From positions 1 to 13,861 of the forward strand of contig JAIORR010000065.1 in the NCBI GenBank assembly GCA_021108055.1: a stretch of 13,861 nt of DNA, in the 5' to 3' direction. The DNA is from Candidatus Cloacimonadota bacterium (GTDB taxonomy: Bacteria; Cloacimonadota; Cloacimonadia; Cloacimonadales; TCS61). Under the pieces are notes generated by a model that saw nothing but the letters and a program-made list of their open reading frames with translations, had not been told where the DNA came from and did not search any database. The translations under genes were made by a program, and so were the position numbers. This document shows, piece by piece, positions 7,392 to 12,875 of the stretch (positions are counted from its first letter, which is position 1; the number at the start of each line of letters is the position of its first letter).

Positions 7392-8549
7392 ATGATTGAA
7401 AAAAGAATGATATTATTTCTATTGTTTATGTCGTTTTTTTCGACTTTACTTTTTTCACAACAGATACAATTTGGAGAAACCGATTCATATAATGACCTTA
7501 CGGAAGGACCATATATTTTCTGGGAAGAAGGGAAAGCAATAGTAAAATACATCTGGAATGGAAACTATATCTCAGAAGAAGTTGCTGTTCAAGAACACGG
7601 AGATTTTACAGTTTCTCTTGGTGGCTTCGACAGTGAATTTGAGATATCTTCTTTTCCACCGACTATCGATCCAACTATTTATACAAACGTCCCTAAGATT
7701 TTCGTCGTCAGTGATATTCACGGTCAATATAATAGATTTGTCGAAATCCTCAGGGGTAACGGCATTCTTGATAGAAACATGGAATGGAACTGGGGCAATG
7801 GGCATCTCGTTATCATTGGAGATGTTTTTGATAGAGGACCACAAGTAACAGAATGCCTCTGGCTTATCCACAGATTGGAACGAGAAGCAGAACAATGGAA
7901 AGGAAAAGTTCATTTTCTTCTGGGAAATCATGAGATCATGGTTCTTCAGGGTGATGTAAGATATGTCCATGACAAATATATAAAAGTAGCAGAAATAATG
8001 GGAATGGATGTTAAATCTTTATATTCCGATACATCTGAACTTGGTCGCTGGTTACGTTCCAAAAATACGATTGAGGTAATTAATAATATTCTTTTTGTTC
8101 ATGCGGGGATTCACCCTAATTTCACAGAGATGAATCACTCTATTGAAGAAATAAATAATAGAATTCGAGTTAATATCGATTCCCCGCGGGAAAAAATTAA
8201 ATACAATGATCTATTAAATTTTATATTTGGAAGCATCGGACCATTCTGGTATCGTGGTTACTTTATGGATACGAAAGATGAAAAACAGATTGAACAGCAA
8301 GTTTTATTTGAAACTTTGATCTACATGAATGTCACGGAAGTTGTGGTGGGACATACTACTCAGGATTTTATCAATCCCTTCTTTCAGAATAAGGTAATAC
8401 CGGTAGATACCGGAATAAAATATGGAAATAAAGGCGAAGCTCTACTGTGGAAAGATGGAATATTCTACCGGGCAAAAGTCGATGGATATATTGAACAGTT
8501 GACATTCCCTGTAAAAAAAATTCAAAAACAAATAAAGGAGAACCAATGA
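7392..8549 (+). CDS. Exported Shewanella-like protein phosphatase (metallophosphoesterase)
   Basis: The 385-residue protein has an N-terminal signal peptide (MIEKRMILFLLFMSFFSTLLFSQQ, given here in two parts by feature: charged 1-5, hydrophobic 7-21, SQQ cleavage region ~23). The calcineurin-like catalytic motifs are complete: SDIHGQ (Asp108, His110), GDVFDRGP (Asp144, Asp147, Arg148), LGNHE (Asn179, His180), FVHAG (His237) and GHT (His321). The run GDVRYVHDKY after the GNHE motif and PFWYRG (284-289) are typical of the Shewanella-like phosphatase (SLP) branch of the PPP family, which uses a two-metal centre to dephosphorylate phosphoproteins, often phosphotyrosine. About 75 residues between signal peptide and catalytic core are unassigned. 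Start: AAAGG at 7381-7385, 6 bp upstream. Its TGA overlaps the next ATG, so a two-gene unit with the lipoprotein is likely. Periplasmic location is inferred. Confidence 0.88.
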   Translation: MIEKRMILFLLFMSFFSTLLFSQQIQFGETDSYNDLTEGPYIFWEEGKAIVKYIWNGNYISEEVAVQEHGDFTVSLGGFDSEFEISSFPPTIDPTIYTNVPKIFVVSDIHGQYNRFVEILRGNGILDRNMEWNWGNGHLVIIGDVFDRGPQVTECLWLIHRLEREAEQWKGKVHFLLGNHEIMVLQGDVRYVHDKYIKVAEIMGMDVKSLYSDTSELGRWLRSKNTIEVINNILFVHAGIHPNFTEMNHSIEEINNRIRVNIDSPREKIKYNDLLNFIFGSIGPFWYRGYFMDTKDEKQIEQQVLFETLIYMNVTEVVVGHTTQDFINPFFQNKVIPVDTGIKYGNKGEALLWKDGIFYRAKVDGYIEQLTFPVKKIQKQIKENQ

Positions 8550-9166
8550 AAAAAATCATTATTTTTTCCATTGTCATTTCCCTCGCTTTACTGAGTTGTG
8601 GGAAAATGAAAGAAGCAAAAGAAGCAATGAATGCAGCAAAAAAGGTTTATGATGCTGCCGGTGATGTGGCAGAAACTGCTAAAAATCTTGAAGATATCGA
8701 GATCGAAAAAGTGAAGTTGGACGAAGAAGAAGTAAAAAAATTCTACAAAGCTATAAACAAACTAAATGAAAAATATCCCGACATTCATTTCCAGCTCGCT
8801 ACAATGGCAGCAGTTGAAGCAAGTATGGCTGGAAAAGATCTTAAAAGTATTATTAAGAAAGAAACGAATATCCCTTTCGATGAATATTCTAAACTCTCTG
8901 CCGTAACTGCATACGTGGAAATTGTTGGAATTGGCTATGAAATGACGACTGCCGTTCTTGAACAAACAAAGAAAAGTCATTTAGTACTCAAAGAAAAACT
9001 GGGACAGTCAGTGAGTAAAGAAGAAAAAATACAACTTGAAGAACAGATTAAAAATATCGAGGAATCAATCGCTAATATGAAAGAAGAAATGAAGAAAGAA
9101 GAATTTGAAATAGTTAAAGAGAACTTCAGGATCATCAAAAAAGTTAAGGAAGAATTAGAGTCTTAA
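8546..9166 (+). CDS. Small coiled-coil lipoprotein of unknown function
   Basis: The 206-residue product begins MKKIIIFSIVISLALLSCGK: basic n-region, hydrophobic core and a LLSC lipobox with Cys18 as the acylation site, so a lipoprotein processed by signal peptidase II is expected. The rest is very rich in Lys, Glu and Ala, with heptad-like helical stretches (about 20-70 and 150-206), and no recognised catalytic motif. It resembles generic membrane-anchored helical lipoproteins and I cannot name a family. It overlaps the phosphatase gene by ATGA (8546-8549), with AAAGGAG (8533-8539) as ribosome site, and is followed directly by an intrinsic terminator. Co-translation suggests it could tether, present or be a substrate of the exported phosphatase; this is inference only. 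Confidence 0.8.
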   Translation: MKKIIIFSIVISLALLSCGKMKEAKEAMNAAKKVYDAAGDVAETAKNLEDIEIEKVKLDEEEVKKFYKAINKLNEKYPDIHFQLATMAAVEASMAGKDLKSIIKKETNIPFDEYSKLSAVTAYVEIVGIGYEMTTAVLEQTKKSHLVLKEKLGQSVSKEEKIQLEEQIKNIEESIANMKEEMKKEEFEIVKENFRIIKKVKEELES

Positions 9167-9188
9167 AAATATATTCACAGAATTACAG

Positions 9189-9219
9189 AAAAAGGCAGAT
9201 AAAAATATCTGCCTTTTTT
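9189..9219 (+). terminator. Intrinsic terminator after the phosphatase-lipoprotein unit
   Basis: GGCAGATA (9194-9201) pairs with TATCTGCC (9206-9213) around AAAA, extended by A5/T5 (9189-9193 / 9214-9218), then TTTTTT at 9214-9219. Stem, short loop and U-tract are all correct for Rho-independent termination, about 25 bp after the stop. The A-tract on the other side makes it potentially bidirectional. Confidence 0.92.
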
Positions 9220-9231
9220 ATTAAATAAAAA

Positions 9232-9260
9232 TTGACATCTGCACATATGTGCAATATCTT
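9232..9260 (+). promoter_or_regulatory. Sigma-70-type promoter of the DUF134 cluster
   Basis: TTGACA (9232-9237) and TATCTT (9255-9260) are separated by exactly 17 bp. The promoter begins 13 bp after a strong terminator and lies 29 bp before the DUF134 start codon, so it plausibly opens the downstream cluster. The -35 is perfect; the -10 matches 4 of 6 consensus positions. Confidence 0.75.
9240..9253. promoter_or_regulatory. Perfect 14-bp palindromic operator TGCACATATGTGCA
   Basis: The palindrome is perfect over 14 bp and fills the spacer between the -35 and -10 boxes, so a dimeric protein bound there should block RNA polymerase or remodel the spacer. The first gene encodes a helix-turn-helix protein of the DUF134 family, making autoregulation the simplest reading. 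No second copy was found in the window. Confidence 0.72.
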
Positions 9261-9288
9261 GTCTTATGTATTTGTAGAAGGAGAATAT

Positions 9289-9744
9289 ATGCCACGGCAA
9301 AAAAAAGAACGGATGATCCACAGACCTCCCATTTACACCAAATTTAAACCTGTGGGGGTAAGAGGGCAATCATTAGAAATAACAGAATTAACAATCGATG
9401 AATATGAAGCCATCCGGCTTGCAGACCATCTCGGGATGAATCATATTGAAGCCTCTGAAGAGATGGAAATTTCCCGTTCTACATTTACCAGACTTATCGA
9501 AAATGCACGGAAGAAAATCGCTGAATTTCTTATAAAAGGCAAACAACTTCAGATAGACGGAGGTAATATACATTTCCGTGGAAACATTATTAAATGTCTT
9601 TATTGTGGTCATATGTTCAATACAAATTTTGAAGGAAATATTACATCCTGTCCTTCCTGCGGTTCAAATAATCTAATGGATCTTGCCGGAGGATTCGGGC
9701 ATGGAAGATGTTGTAGAAATAGAAATAATAGAAGAGGGAGGTGA
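9289..9744 (+). CDS. DUF134 (UPF0251) DNA-binding protein with C-terminal zinc ribbon
   Basis: The 151-residue protein opens MPRQKKERMIHRPPIYTKFKPVG, the DUF134 signature, followed by LTIDEYEAIRLADHLGMNHIEASEEMEISRSTFTRLIENARKKIAEFL (about 34-81), a sigma-region-4-like helix-turn-helix. A second part has CLYCGHMF and CPSCGS (Cys103, 106, 121, 124), a zinc ribbon, then a basic tail with a vicinal Cys141-Cys142. The start at 9289 is set by AGAAGGAG (9276-9283); an in-frame TTG at 9232 is really the -35 box. DUF134 genes commonly accompany MTH1175-like and MinD-ferredoxin genes in anaerobes and archaea, so a metal- or redox-sensing regulator is a fair inference. The palindromic operator just upstream supports autoregulation. 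Its 3' end carries a strong GGGAGGTGA for the next gene (start 5 bp after the stop). Confidence 0.88.
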   Translation: MPRQKKERMIHRPPIYTKFKPVGVRGQSLEITELTIDEYEAIRLADHLGMNHIEASEEMEISRSTFTRLIENARKKIAEFLIKGKQLQIDGGNIHFRGNIIKCLYCGHMFNTNFEGNITSCPSCGSNNLMDLAGGFGHGRCCRNRNNRRGR

Positions 9745-9748
9745 GATT

Positions 9749-9931
9749 ATGCCAGGTGGAGATAAAACAGGTCCCGATGGAAAAGGCCCTAAAACTGGAC
9801 GCGGATTAGGTAAAGCTGCAGGAAATAATATGGGTCGTGGCAAAGGTCAAGGTCAGGGTCAGGGTCAAGGACGTAATGTTGGAAATTCACGAAGTCAGGG
9901 AACTGGTCGTGGAAGAAACAGAAATAGGTAA
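9749..9931 (+). CDS. Small Gly/Arg/Gln-rich DUF5320-like protein
   Basis: The 60-residue protein begins MPGGDKTGPDGKGPKTGRGLG, the same N-terminal motif (MPxGDxTGPxGxGxxTGRGLG) as the following gene, so the two are tandem paralogues. The remainder is a low-complexity stretch of Gly, Gln, Arg and Asn, encoded partly by four 6-bp units GGTCA(A/G) at 9845-9868. No cysteines or hydrophobic core are visible, so it is probably disordered and basic. ATG 9749 is chosen over upstream in-frame ATGs because GGGAGGTGA (9735-9743) is 5-6 bp away; the upstream frame overlaps DUF134. Proteins with this N-terminus are usually annotated DUF5320 and occur next to MTH1175-like and MinD-ferredoxin genes. Function is unknown. 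Confidence 0.78.
   Translation: MPGGDKTGPDGKGPKTGRGLGKAAGNNMGRGKGQGQGQGQGRNVGNSRSQGTGRGRNRNR
9845..9868 (+). repeat. Four tandem 6-bp units GGTCAR
   Basis: GGTCAA, GGTCAG, GGTCAG, GGTCAA encode (Gly-Gln)4 inside the small Gly-rich protein. Such short in-frame tandem units can change number by replication slippage without breaking the frame. Confidence 0.8.
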
Positions 9932-9963
9932 TTTTGTATAACCAAAGAAATAAGGAGGTTATT

Positions 9964-10314
9964 ATGCCAAGAGGTGACAGAACAGGTCCGGAAGGAATGG
10001 GGTCAATGACGGGTAGAGGTTTAGGATATTGTAACGGCTATGACAGTCCGGGATTTACTAAAGGTGCGCCACGAGGTGGTGCAGGTTTTGGAAGAGGCTT
10101 CGGTCGTGGCTTTGGAAGAAGTTACGGAAGAGGATACGGACGAGGATTCGGTTACGGTCGTGAATATCAAAATCCAGTTTATCCGAATTATCCAGCTCCT
10201 CAATATTCAGCAAAGGATGAAGAAAAATATCTTGCATCAGAAATGGAAGCACTGAAAAATGAACTTAAAGCAATGGAAAAACGTCTTTCCGAATTGAAAA
10301 AAGAAGATAAATAA
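9964..10314 (+). CDS. DUF5320 family protein with GRGF/GRGY repeats and C-terminal coiled coil
   Basis: The 116-residue protein has three parts. Residues 1-21 read MPRGDRTGPEGMGSMTGRGLG, the DUF5320 N-terminus, followed by a YCNGYD piece with the only cysteine. Residues ~42-66 are GRGFGRGFGRSYGRGYGRGFGYG, a four-residue Gly-Arg-Gly-aromatic repeat resembling RGG-type, potentially RNA-binding or phase-separating sequence. Residues ~82-116 (DEEKYLASEMEALKNELKAMEKRL) form a coiled coil, as in many DUF5320 proteins. The start is set by AAGGAGG (9951-9957); a TTG at 9934 in the same frame is not needed. It sits 32 bp after its short paralogue and is followed by a strong stem-loop. DUF5320 proteins recur beside MTH1175-like genes in anaerobes; the molecular role is unknown, and a scaffold for metal-cluster proteins is only a guess. 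Confidence 0.85.
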   Translation: MPRGDRTGPEGMGSMTGRGLGYCNGYDSPGFTKGAPRGGAGFGRGFGRGFGRSYGRGYGRGFGYGREYQNPVYPNYPAPQYSAKDEEKYLASEMEALKNELKAMEKRLSELKKEDK

Positions 10315-10321
10315 TTCTTCG

Positions 10322-10353
10322 AGGATAGGCGATAAATTATCGCCTATCCTTTC
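10322..10353 (+). terminator. Strong stem-loop, intrinsic terminator or attenuator inside the cluster
   Basis: AGGATAGGCGATA (10322-10334) and TATCGCCTATCCT (10338-10350) form a perfect 13-bp stem with a 3-nt loop, followed by TTCTTT. The tail is interrupted by C, so termination may be partial. It lies 8 bp after the DUF5320 stop and just before a perfect Shine-Dalgarno for the next gene, so it may set a high DUF134/DUF5320 to downstream expression ratio or protect the upstream mRNA. Confidence 0.72.
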
Positions 10354-10374
10354 TTTACAAGGAGGTGAATAAAT

Positions 10375-10677
10375 ATGACAGAAGGAAATCACTACGGCGG
10401 ATTTAAATATAGAAATCGACGAAATAAAACTCATCTCGGAAGAAATTCTTTATTAGGAACTGTGATTACTGCCATTGCGGGAACAGTAATAAAAGATCTG
10501 ACAAGTGAAAACAGTAAAATTAAAATGTTGTTCAATAAAGTAGTTCACCCCAAACAAATTGAAAATAAACAAGAGCAAAGAGATGTATTGGATGCAGAAT
10601 ACACTGTTGAAGATAATGAAAAAACAGAAAAAATAATAGCAACTAACAAAACCAACAGTACGAACGAAAAAGAGTAA
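10375..10677 (+). CDS. Unrecognised 100-aa protein in the cluster
   Basis: I do not recognise the family. Translation starts after an extended Shine-Dalgarno (AAGGAGGTGA, 10359-10368), the strongest in the window, which supports it being real. The N-terminus is basic (KYRNRRNKTHLGRN), followed by one moderately hydrophobic segment (about residues 26-40, LLGTVITAIAGTVI) that could be a weak membrane or amphipathic helix, then a charged, Lys/Glu/Asn-rich, probably disordered tail. No cysteines, histidine clusters or catalytic motifs are seen. It lies between the DUF5320 gene and the NifX-like gene, separated by a terminator-like hairpin upstream and by nested inverted repeats downstream. Shared expression with the cluster is possible, but membership is not proven. 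Confidence 0.65.
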   Translation: MTEGNHYGGFKYRNRRNKTHLGRNSLLGTVITAIAGTVIKDLTSENSKIKMLFNKVVHPKQIENKQEQRDVLDAEYTVEDNEKTEKIIATNKTNSTNEKE

Positions 10678-10718
10678 TTGTTCGTTGCTGAAAACAGAAA
10701 AAAGAATAAAAATAACAG

Positions 10719-10835
10719 CCTTTCCGAAGCTTCTTATAAAGGGATATTTAAACTTAAGATTCGGAAAGTTTTAAATCGGTCGTAACTTTCCGAATCTCAG
10801 ATTAGAGAATTCCTAAGACGGAAGCTTCGGAAAGG
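10719..10835. repeat. Nested inverted repeats upstream of the NifX-like gene
   Basis: Outer arms CCTTTCCGAAGCTTC (10719-10733) and GAAGCTTCGGAAAGG (10821-10835) are perfect 15-bp inverted repeats. Inside, AGATTCGGAAAGTT (10757-10770) and AACTTTCCGAATCT (10784-10797) are a perfect 14-bp pair with a 13-nt loop. All four arms share the 9-mer CTTTCCGAA or its complement (10720, 10760, 10786, 10826), alternating in orientation with a 66-bp period, so a nested fold or two side-by-side 9-bp hairpins are mutually exclusive. The last arm ends 5 bp before AAAGGAG, the ribosome site for the gene at 10856. Confidence 0.85.
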
Positions 10836-10855
10836 AAAAAAAGGAGAAAATAATA

Positions 10856-11194
10856 ATGAATAAAAAAATCGCTATACCAACAACAGGTGGTATTCTTAGT
10901 GCCCATTTCGGACACTGTGAAAAGTTTGCAATTTATGAGGTTGCAGACAACAAGATCATTAAAGAAGAATTCGTAACACCGCCGCCACACGAACCGGGTT
11001 CATATCCTGCATTTTTGCGGGAATTGGGATGCACAGCCATTATTGCCGGCGGAATGGGAAGCAGGGCGCAAAATTTATTTGCACAGAATAATATTAAAGT
11101 GATTATTGGATTACAGTCTGATAATCTTAAAGGACTCATGGAAACTTATATTTCGGAAGGATTAGCATCAGGTGATAATCTTTGTGATCATTAA
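10856..11194 (+). CDS. NifX/NifB-like dinitrogenase iron-molybdenum cofactor family protein (MTH1175 type)
   Basis: The 112-residue single-domain protein has the family's N-terminus (MNKKIAIPTTGGILSAHFGHCEKFAIYEV) with the conserved HFGHC segment (His18-Cys21), then EEFVTPPPHEPGSYPAFLRELGCTAIIAGGMGSRAQNLF, and ends in an Asp-His-containing tail. The fold is RNase-H-like, shared with NifX, NafY and the C-terminus of NifB, which bind iron-sulfur/molybdenum cofactors. Stand-alone members in non-diazotrophs include the Orange Protein of sulfate reducers, which carries a mixed Mo-Cu-S cluster. No nif gene is present, so nitrogen fixation is not implied. The start has AAAGGAG (10840-10846) about 9 bp upstream. 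Together with the two MinD-ferredoxin ATPases downstream it resembles an orp-type system, though the metal bound is unknown. Confidence 0.9.
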   Translation: MNKKIAIPTTGGILSAHFGHCEKFAIYEVADNKIIKEEFVTPPPHEPGSYPAFLRELGCTAIIAGGMGSRAQNLFAQNNIKVIIGLQSDNLKGLMETYISEGLASGDNLCDH

Positions 11195-11417
11195 ACACTG
11201 CTACGAAATGTAATCAATAATTGAGTTCATCTTGCTGAATCCAGTAATTTTTTTTAGTATCTTATTTTTAATATTCGTGTTTTTTTTGGCAGAGAATTGC
11301 AAACATCAGAATTCTAAATTACTTGTTTGGAATTTGAATATTAATAAATTGGAATTCATTTGGATTTTGTTTTTTTGAGATTTGTATTTTCCAGTTTATC
11401 TTGGTTAGGAGGTTATT
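11195..11417. other. AT-rich spacer with degenerate TTGGAATTT repeats
   Basis: No gene and no clear terminator stem were found. T-runs occur at 11248-11254 and 11279-11287. From about 11321 to 11390 the text is a degenerate series of TTGGAATTT, TTGGAATTC, TTTGGATTT and TTTGAGATTT units (11327, 11349, 11359, 11375), a style of simple A/T repeat frequent in intergenic DNA of AT-rich bacteria. A promoter for the stress-protein gene probably lies here, but no -35/-10 pair can be assigned with confidence. Confidence 0.5.
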
Positions 11418-11864
11418 ATGAGAAGAATTTTAGTTGCAATTGATTTTTTGGATACAACAAATAAGGTTATTAATTTCGCAAAAGACCTGACAAAAGAATT
11501 AGAAGCTGAATTACTTATAGTTCATTCTGAAGCAATAGAATCTTATATTAATATGATCACTACAGAATTACATCAACAACCATCAATCGAATTAATAGAA
11601 ATTCAAAAAAAACAAATAAAAAAGAAACTAAAAAAAATCCATGATAGTCTTGCTCAAGATGAAATTAAAGTAAAATGTATTTTAATGGAAGGTCCGACAA
11701 TAGATAATATATTAAAGGAAACAGAAATATTCAAAGCTGACCTTATTATTGTCGGTTCTCATAAACACGGAAAATTTTATCATCTTTTAATGGGAAGTAT
11801 CCACAATTCTCTTATTTCACAATCACCAATTCCGGTTTTAGTAATACCTCCCGAAAAAAAATAA
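11418..11864 (+). CDS. Universal stress protein (UspA family)
   Basis: The 148-residue single UspA domain starts MRRILVAIDFLDTTNKVINFAKDLT, the first strand and Asp of the family's Rossmann-like fold, and ends LIIVGSHKHGKFYHLLMGSIHNSLISQSPIPVLVIP. The usual ATP-binding motif is G-X2-G-X9-G-(S/T); here Gly117-Ser-His is followed by Lys120 rather than Gly, with a Gly at 122 and MGS at 130-132, so nucleotide binding may be altered. USPs act as dimers in the cytosol in stress, redox and energy sensing. Start: TAGGAGG at 11406-11412. It lies between the NifX-like gene and the two MinD-ferredoxin genes, separated by 223 bp and 31 bp, so it is more closely tied to the ATPases. Base composition is noticeably more AT-rich than that of its neighbours. 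Confidence 0.9.
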   Translation: MRRILVAIDFLDTTNKVINFAKDLTKELEAELLIVHSEAIESYINMITTELHQQPSIELIEIQKKQIKKKLKKIHDSLAQDEIKVKCILMEGPTIDNILKETEIFKADLIIVGSHKHGKFYHLLMGSIHNSLISQSPIPVLVIPPEKK

Positions 11865-11895
11865 TCCTGTTCTGAAAAATATCTAAAGGAAAAAT

Positions 11896-12762
11896 ATGAA
11901 AATAGCAATTGCCAGTGGAAAAGGCGGAACTGGTAAAACTACTGTTTCCACAAATCTGGCTTCTTTAATGACAGAAAAAGATGCCATCGTTCTTACCGAT
12001 CTGGATGTGGAAGAACCGAATTCAGGATTATTCATTTCAGGGAAACAAATCCACGAAGAAGATAAATTTAAAAAGATCCCCGAATGGGAAAAAGAGGAAT
12101 GCATTCTTTGCGGAAATTGCCAGAAAGTGTGTAATTTTAACGCTGTAATGAAACTCGGTGAAATGATCATGGTTTTTCCAGAATTATGTCACGGATGTTA
12201 TGCTTGCAGCGAATTGTGTCCGACAAATTCCCTGCCGATGAAACCTAAAAAAATGGGTGAGCTGAAACATTTTAAATCGGGAAATTTGGATTTTATCGAG
12301 AGTAAACTTATCATCGGTGAGGAACAGGCTGTACCGCTTATCAAACAGACTTTAGATTACGTAGATGAAAATTTTCCAGAAAGAACGATCAAAATTTTCG
12401 ATGCACCCCCGGGAACTTCCTGCCCTGTTATTGAAGCAACAAAAAATGCAGATTTGATCTTACTTGTAACAGAGCCAACACCTTTCGGATTACACGATTT
12501 AATACTCGCGATAGAAACGATGAGAGAATTGAAAAAGGATATGGGAGTGATCATCAACAGGTTTGGGATCGGTGACGCAAATGTGGAAAAATATTGCGAA
12601 GAGAATAATATTCCCATAATAGCTAAAATTCCAAATATGAGAAAGATCGCAGAATTATATTCCGACGGAAATTTGCTCTATACTGAAATTCCGGAAGTAA
12701 AAACACAACTTGAAAACATAATTACATTCATTTCCAAACATCAACAGGAGAATGCATTATGA
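11896..12762 (+). CDS. MinD-superfamily P-loop ATPase with inserted 2x[4Fe-4S] ferredoxin domain, first copy
   Basis: The 288-residue protein is of the COG1149 type (MinD ATPase with inserted ferredoxin). The deviant Walker A is SGKGGTGKTT (residues 7-16, signature Lys9 and Lys14), with switch DLDVEEPN (35-42) and FDAPPGTSCPV (168-178) as the Walker B/switch II region. A ferredoxin module interrupts the fold: C-X2-C-X2-C-X3-C at Cys69, 72, 75, 79 and Cys98, 101, 104, 108, each site keeping all four ligands, with CP after the last. Members probably dimerise on ATP and move electrons or clusters between partner proteins; in the orp system of sulfate reducers such a pair associates with the NifX-like protein. 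Start AAAGGA at 11885-11890, 5 bp upstream. The stop overlaps an ATG at 12759 (ATGA). Confidence 0.92.
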   Translation: MKIAIASGKGGTGKTTVSTNLASLMTEKDAIVLTDLDVEEPNSGLFISGKQIHEEDKFKKIPEWEKEECILCGNCQKVCNFNAVMKLGEMIMVFPELCHGCYACSELCPTNSLPMKPKKMGELKHFKSGNLDFIESKLIIGEEQAVPLIKQTLDYVDENFPERTIKIFDAPPGTSCPVIEATKNADLILLVTEPTPFGLHDLILAIETMRELKKDMGVIINRFGIGDANVEKYCEENNIPIIAKIPNMRKIAELYSDGNLLYTEIPEVKTQLENIITFISKHQQENAL

Positions 12763-12875
12763 AAGAAATAATACTTCAACACAGGGTTACAGAGGACACA
12801 GAGAAAACAGGAAAAACGAGACTTCTATTCTTATTGGCTTTGTGTCTTTGTGGCAGACAGGTGGTTGCAAAATGA
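12759..12875 (+). CDS. 38-codon ORF linking the two ATPase genes, probably a displaced gene start
   Basis: ATG 12759 overlaps the upstream stop (ATGA, 12759-12762) and has a good Shine-Dalgarno, CAGGAG (12745-12750), 8 bp away. The frame reads MKEIIL and then runs through the intergenic repeat to TGA 12873-12875, which overlaps the ATG 12872 of the second ATPase gene. The first 12 bases (ATGAAAGAAATA) match those of the second ATPase start (ATGAGAGAAATA) at 11 of 12 positions. I read this as the original start of that gene, cut off by insertion of the repeat; its peptide is unlikely to be functional but its translation could couple the two ATPase genes. An alternative is a chance ORF. Confidence 0.5.
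   Translation: MKEIILQHRVTEDTEKTGKTRLLFLLALCLCGRQVVAK
12780..12871. repeat. Dispersed CACAGAG-type repeat between the two ATPase genes
   Basis: GTTACAGAGGACACAGAG (12786-12803) is imperfectly inverted to CTTTGTGTCTTTGTGGC (12838-12854), with about 34 bp between, giving a long imperfect hairpin. The right arm is similar to 13833-13849 (TTTGTGTCTTTGTGGCA against TTTGTGCCTCTGTGGCA). Its right end supplies AGGTGG (12859-12864), 7 bp ahead of the second ATPase start. Confidence 0.72.

Noticed and set aside
9232..9288. TTG start for the DUF134 gene, adding 19 residues
   Set aside because: The TTG is part of the TTGACA promoter box; the family N-terminus and ribosome site both point to ATG 9289.
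10285..10293. Fifth copy of the CTTTCCGAA 9-mer
   Set aside because: It lies in the coding end of the DUF5320 gene without an inverted partner; a chance match is sufficient.
12752..12871. 40-residue N-terminal extension of the second MinD-ferredoxin protein
   Set aside because: The added residues are translated repeat DNA, and ATG 12752 is only 1 bp from the CAGGAG ribosome site, too near for use.
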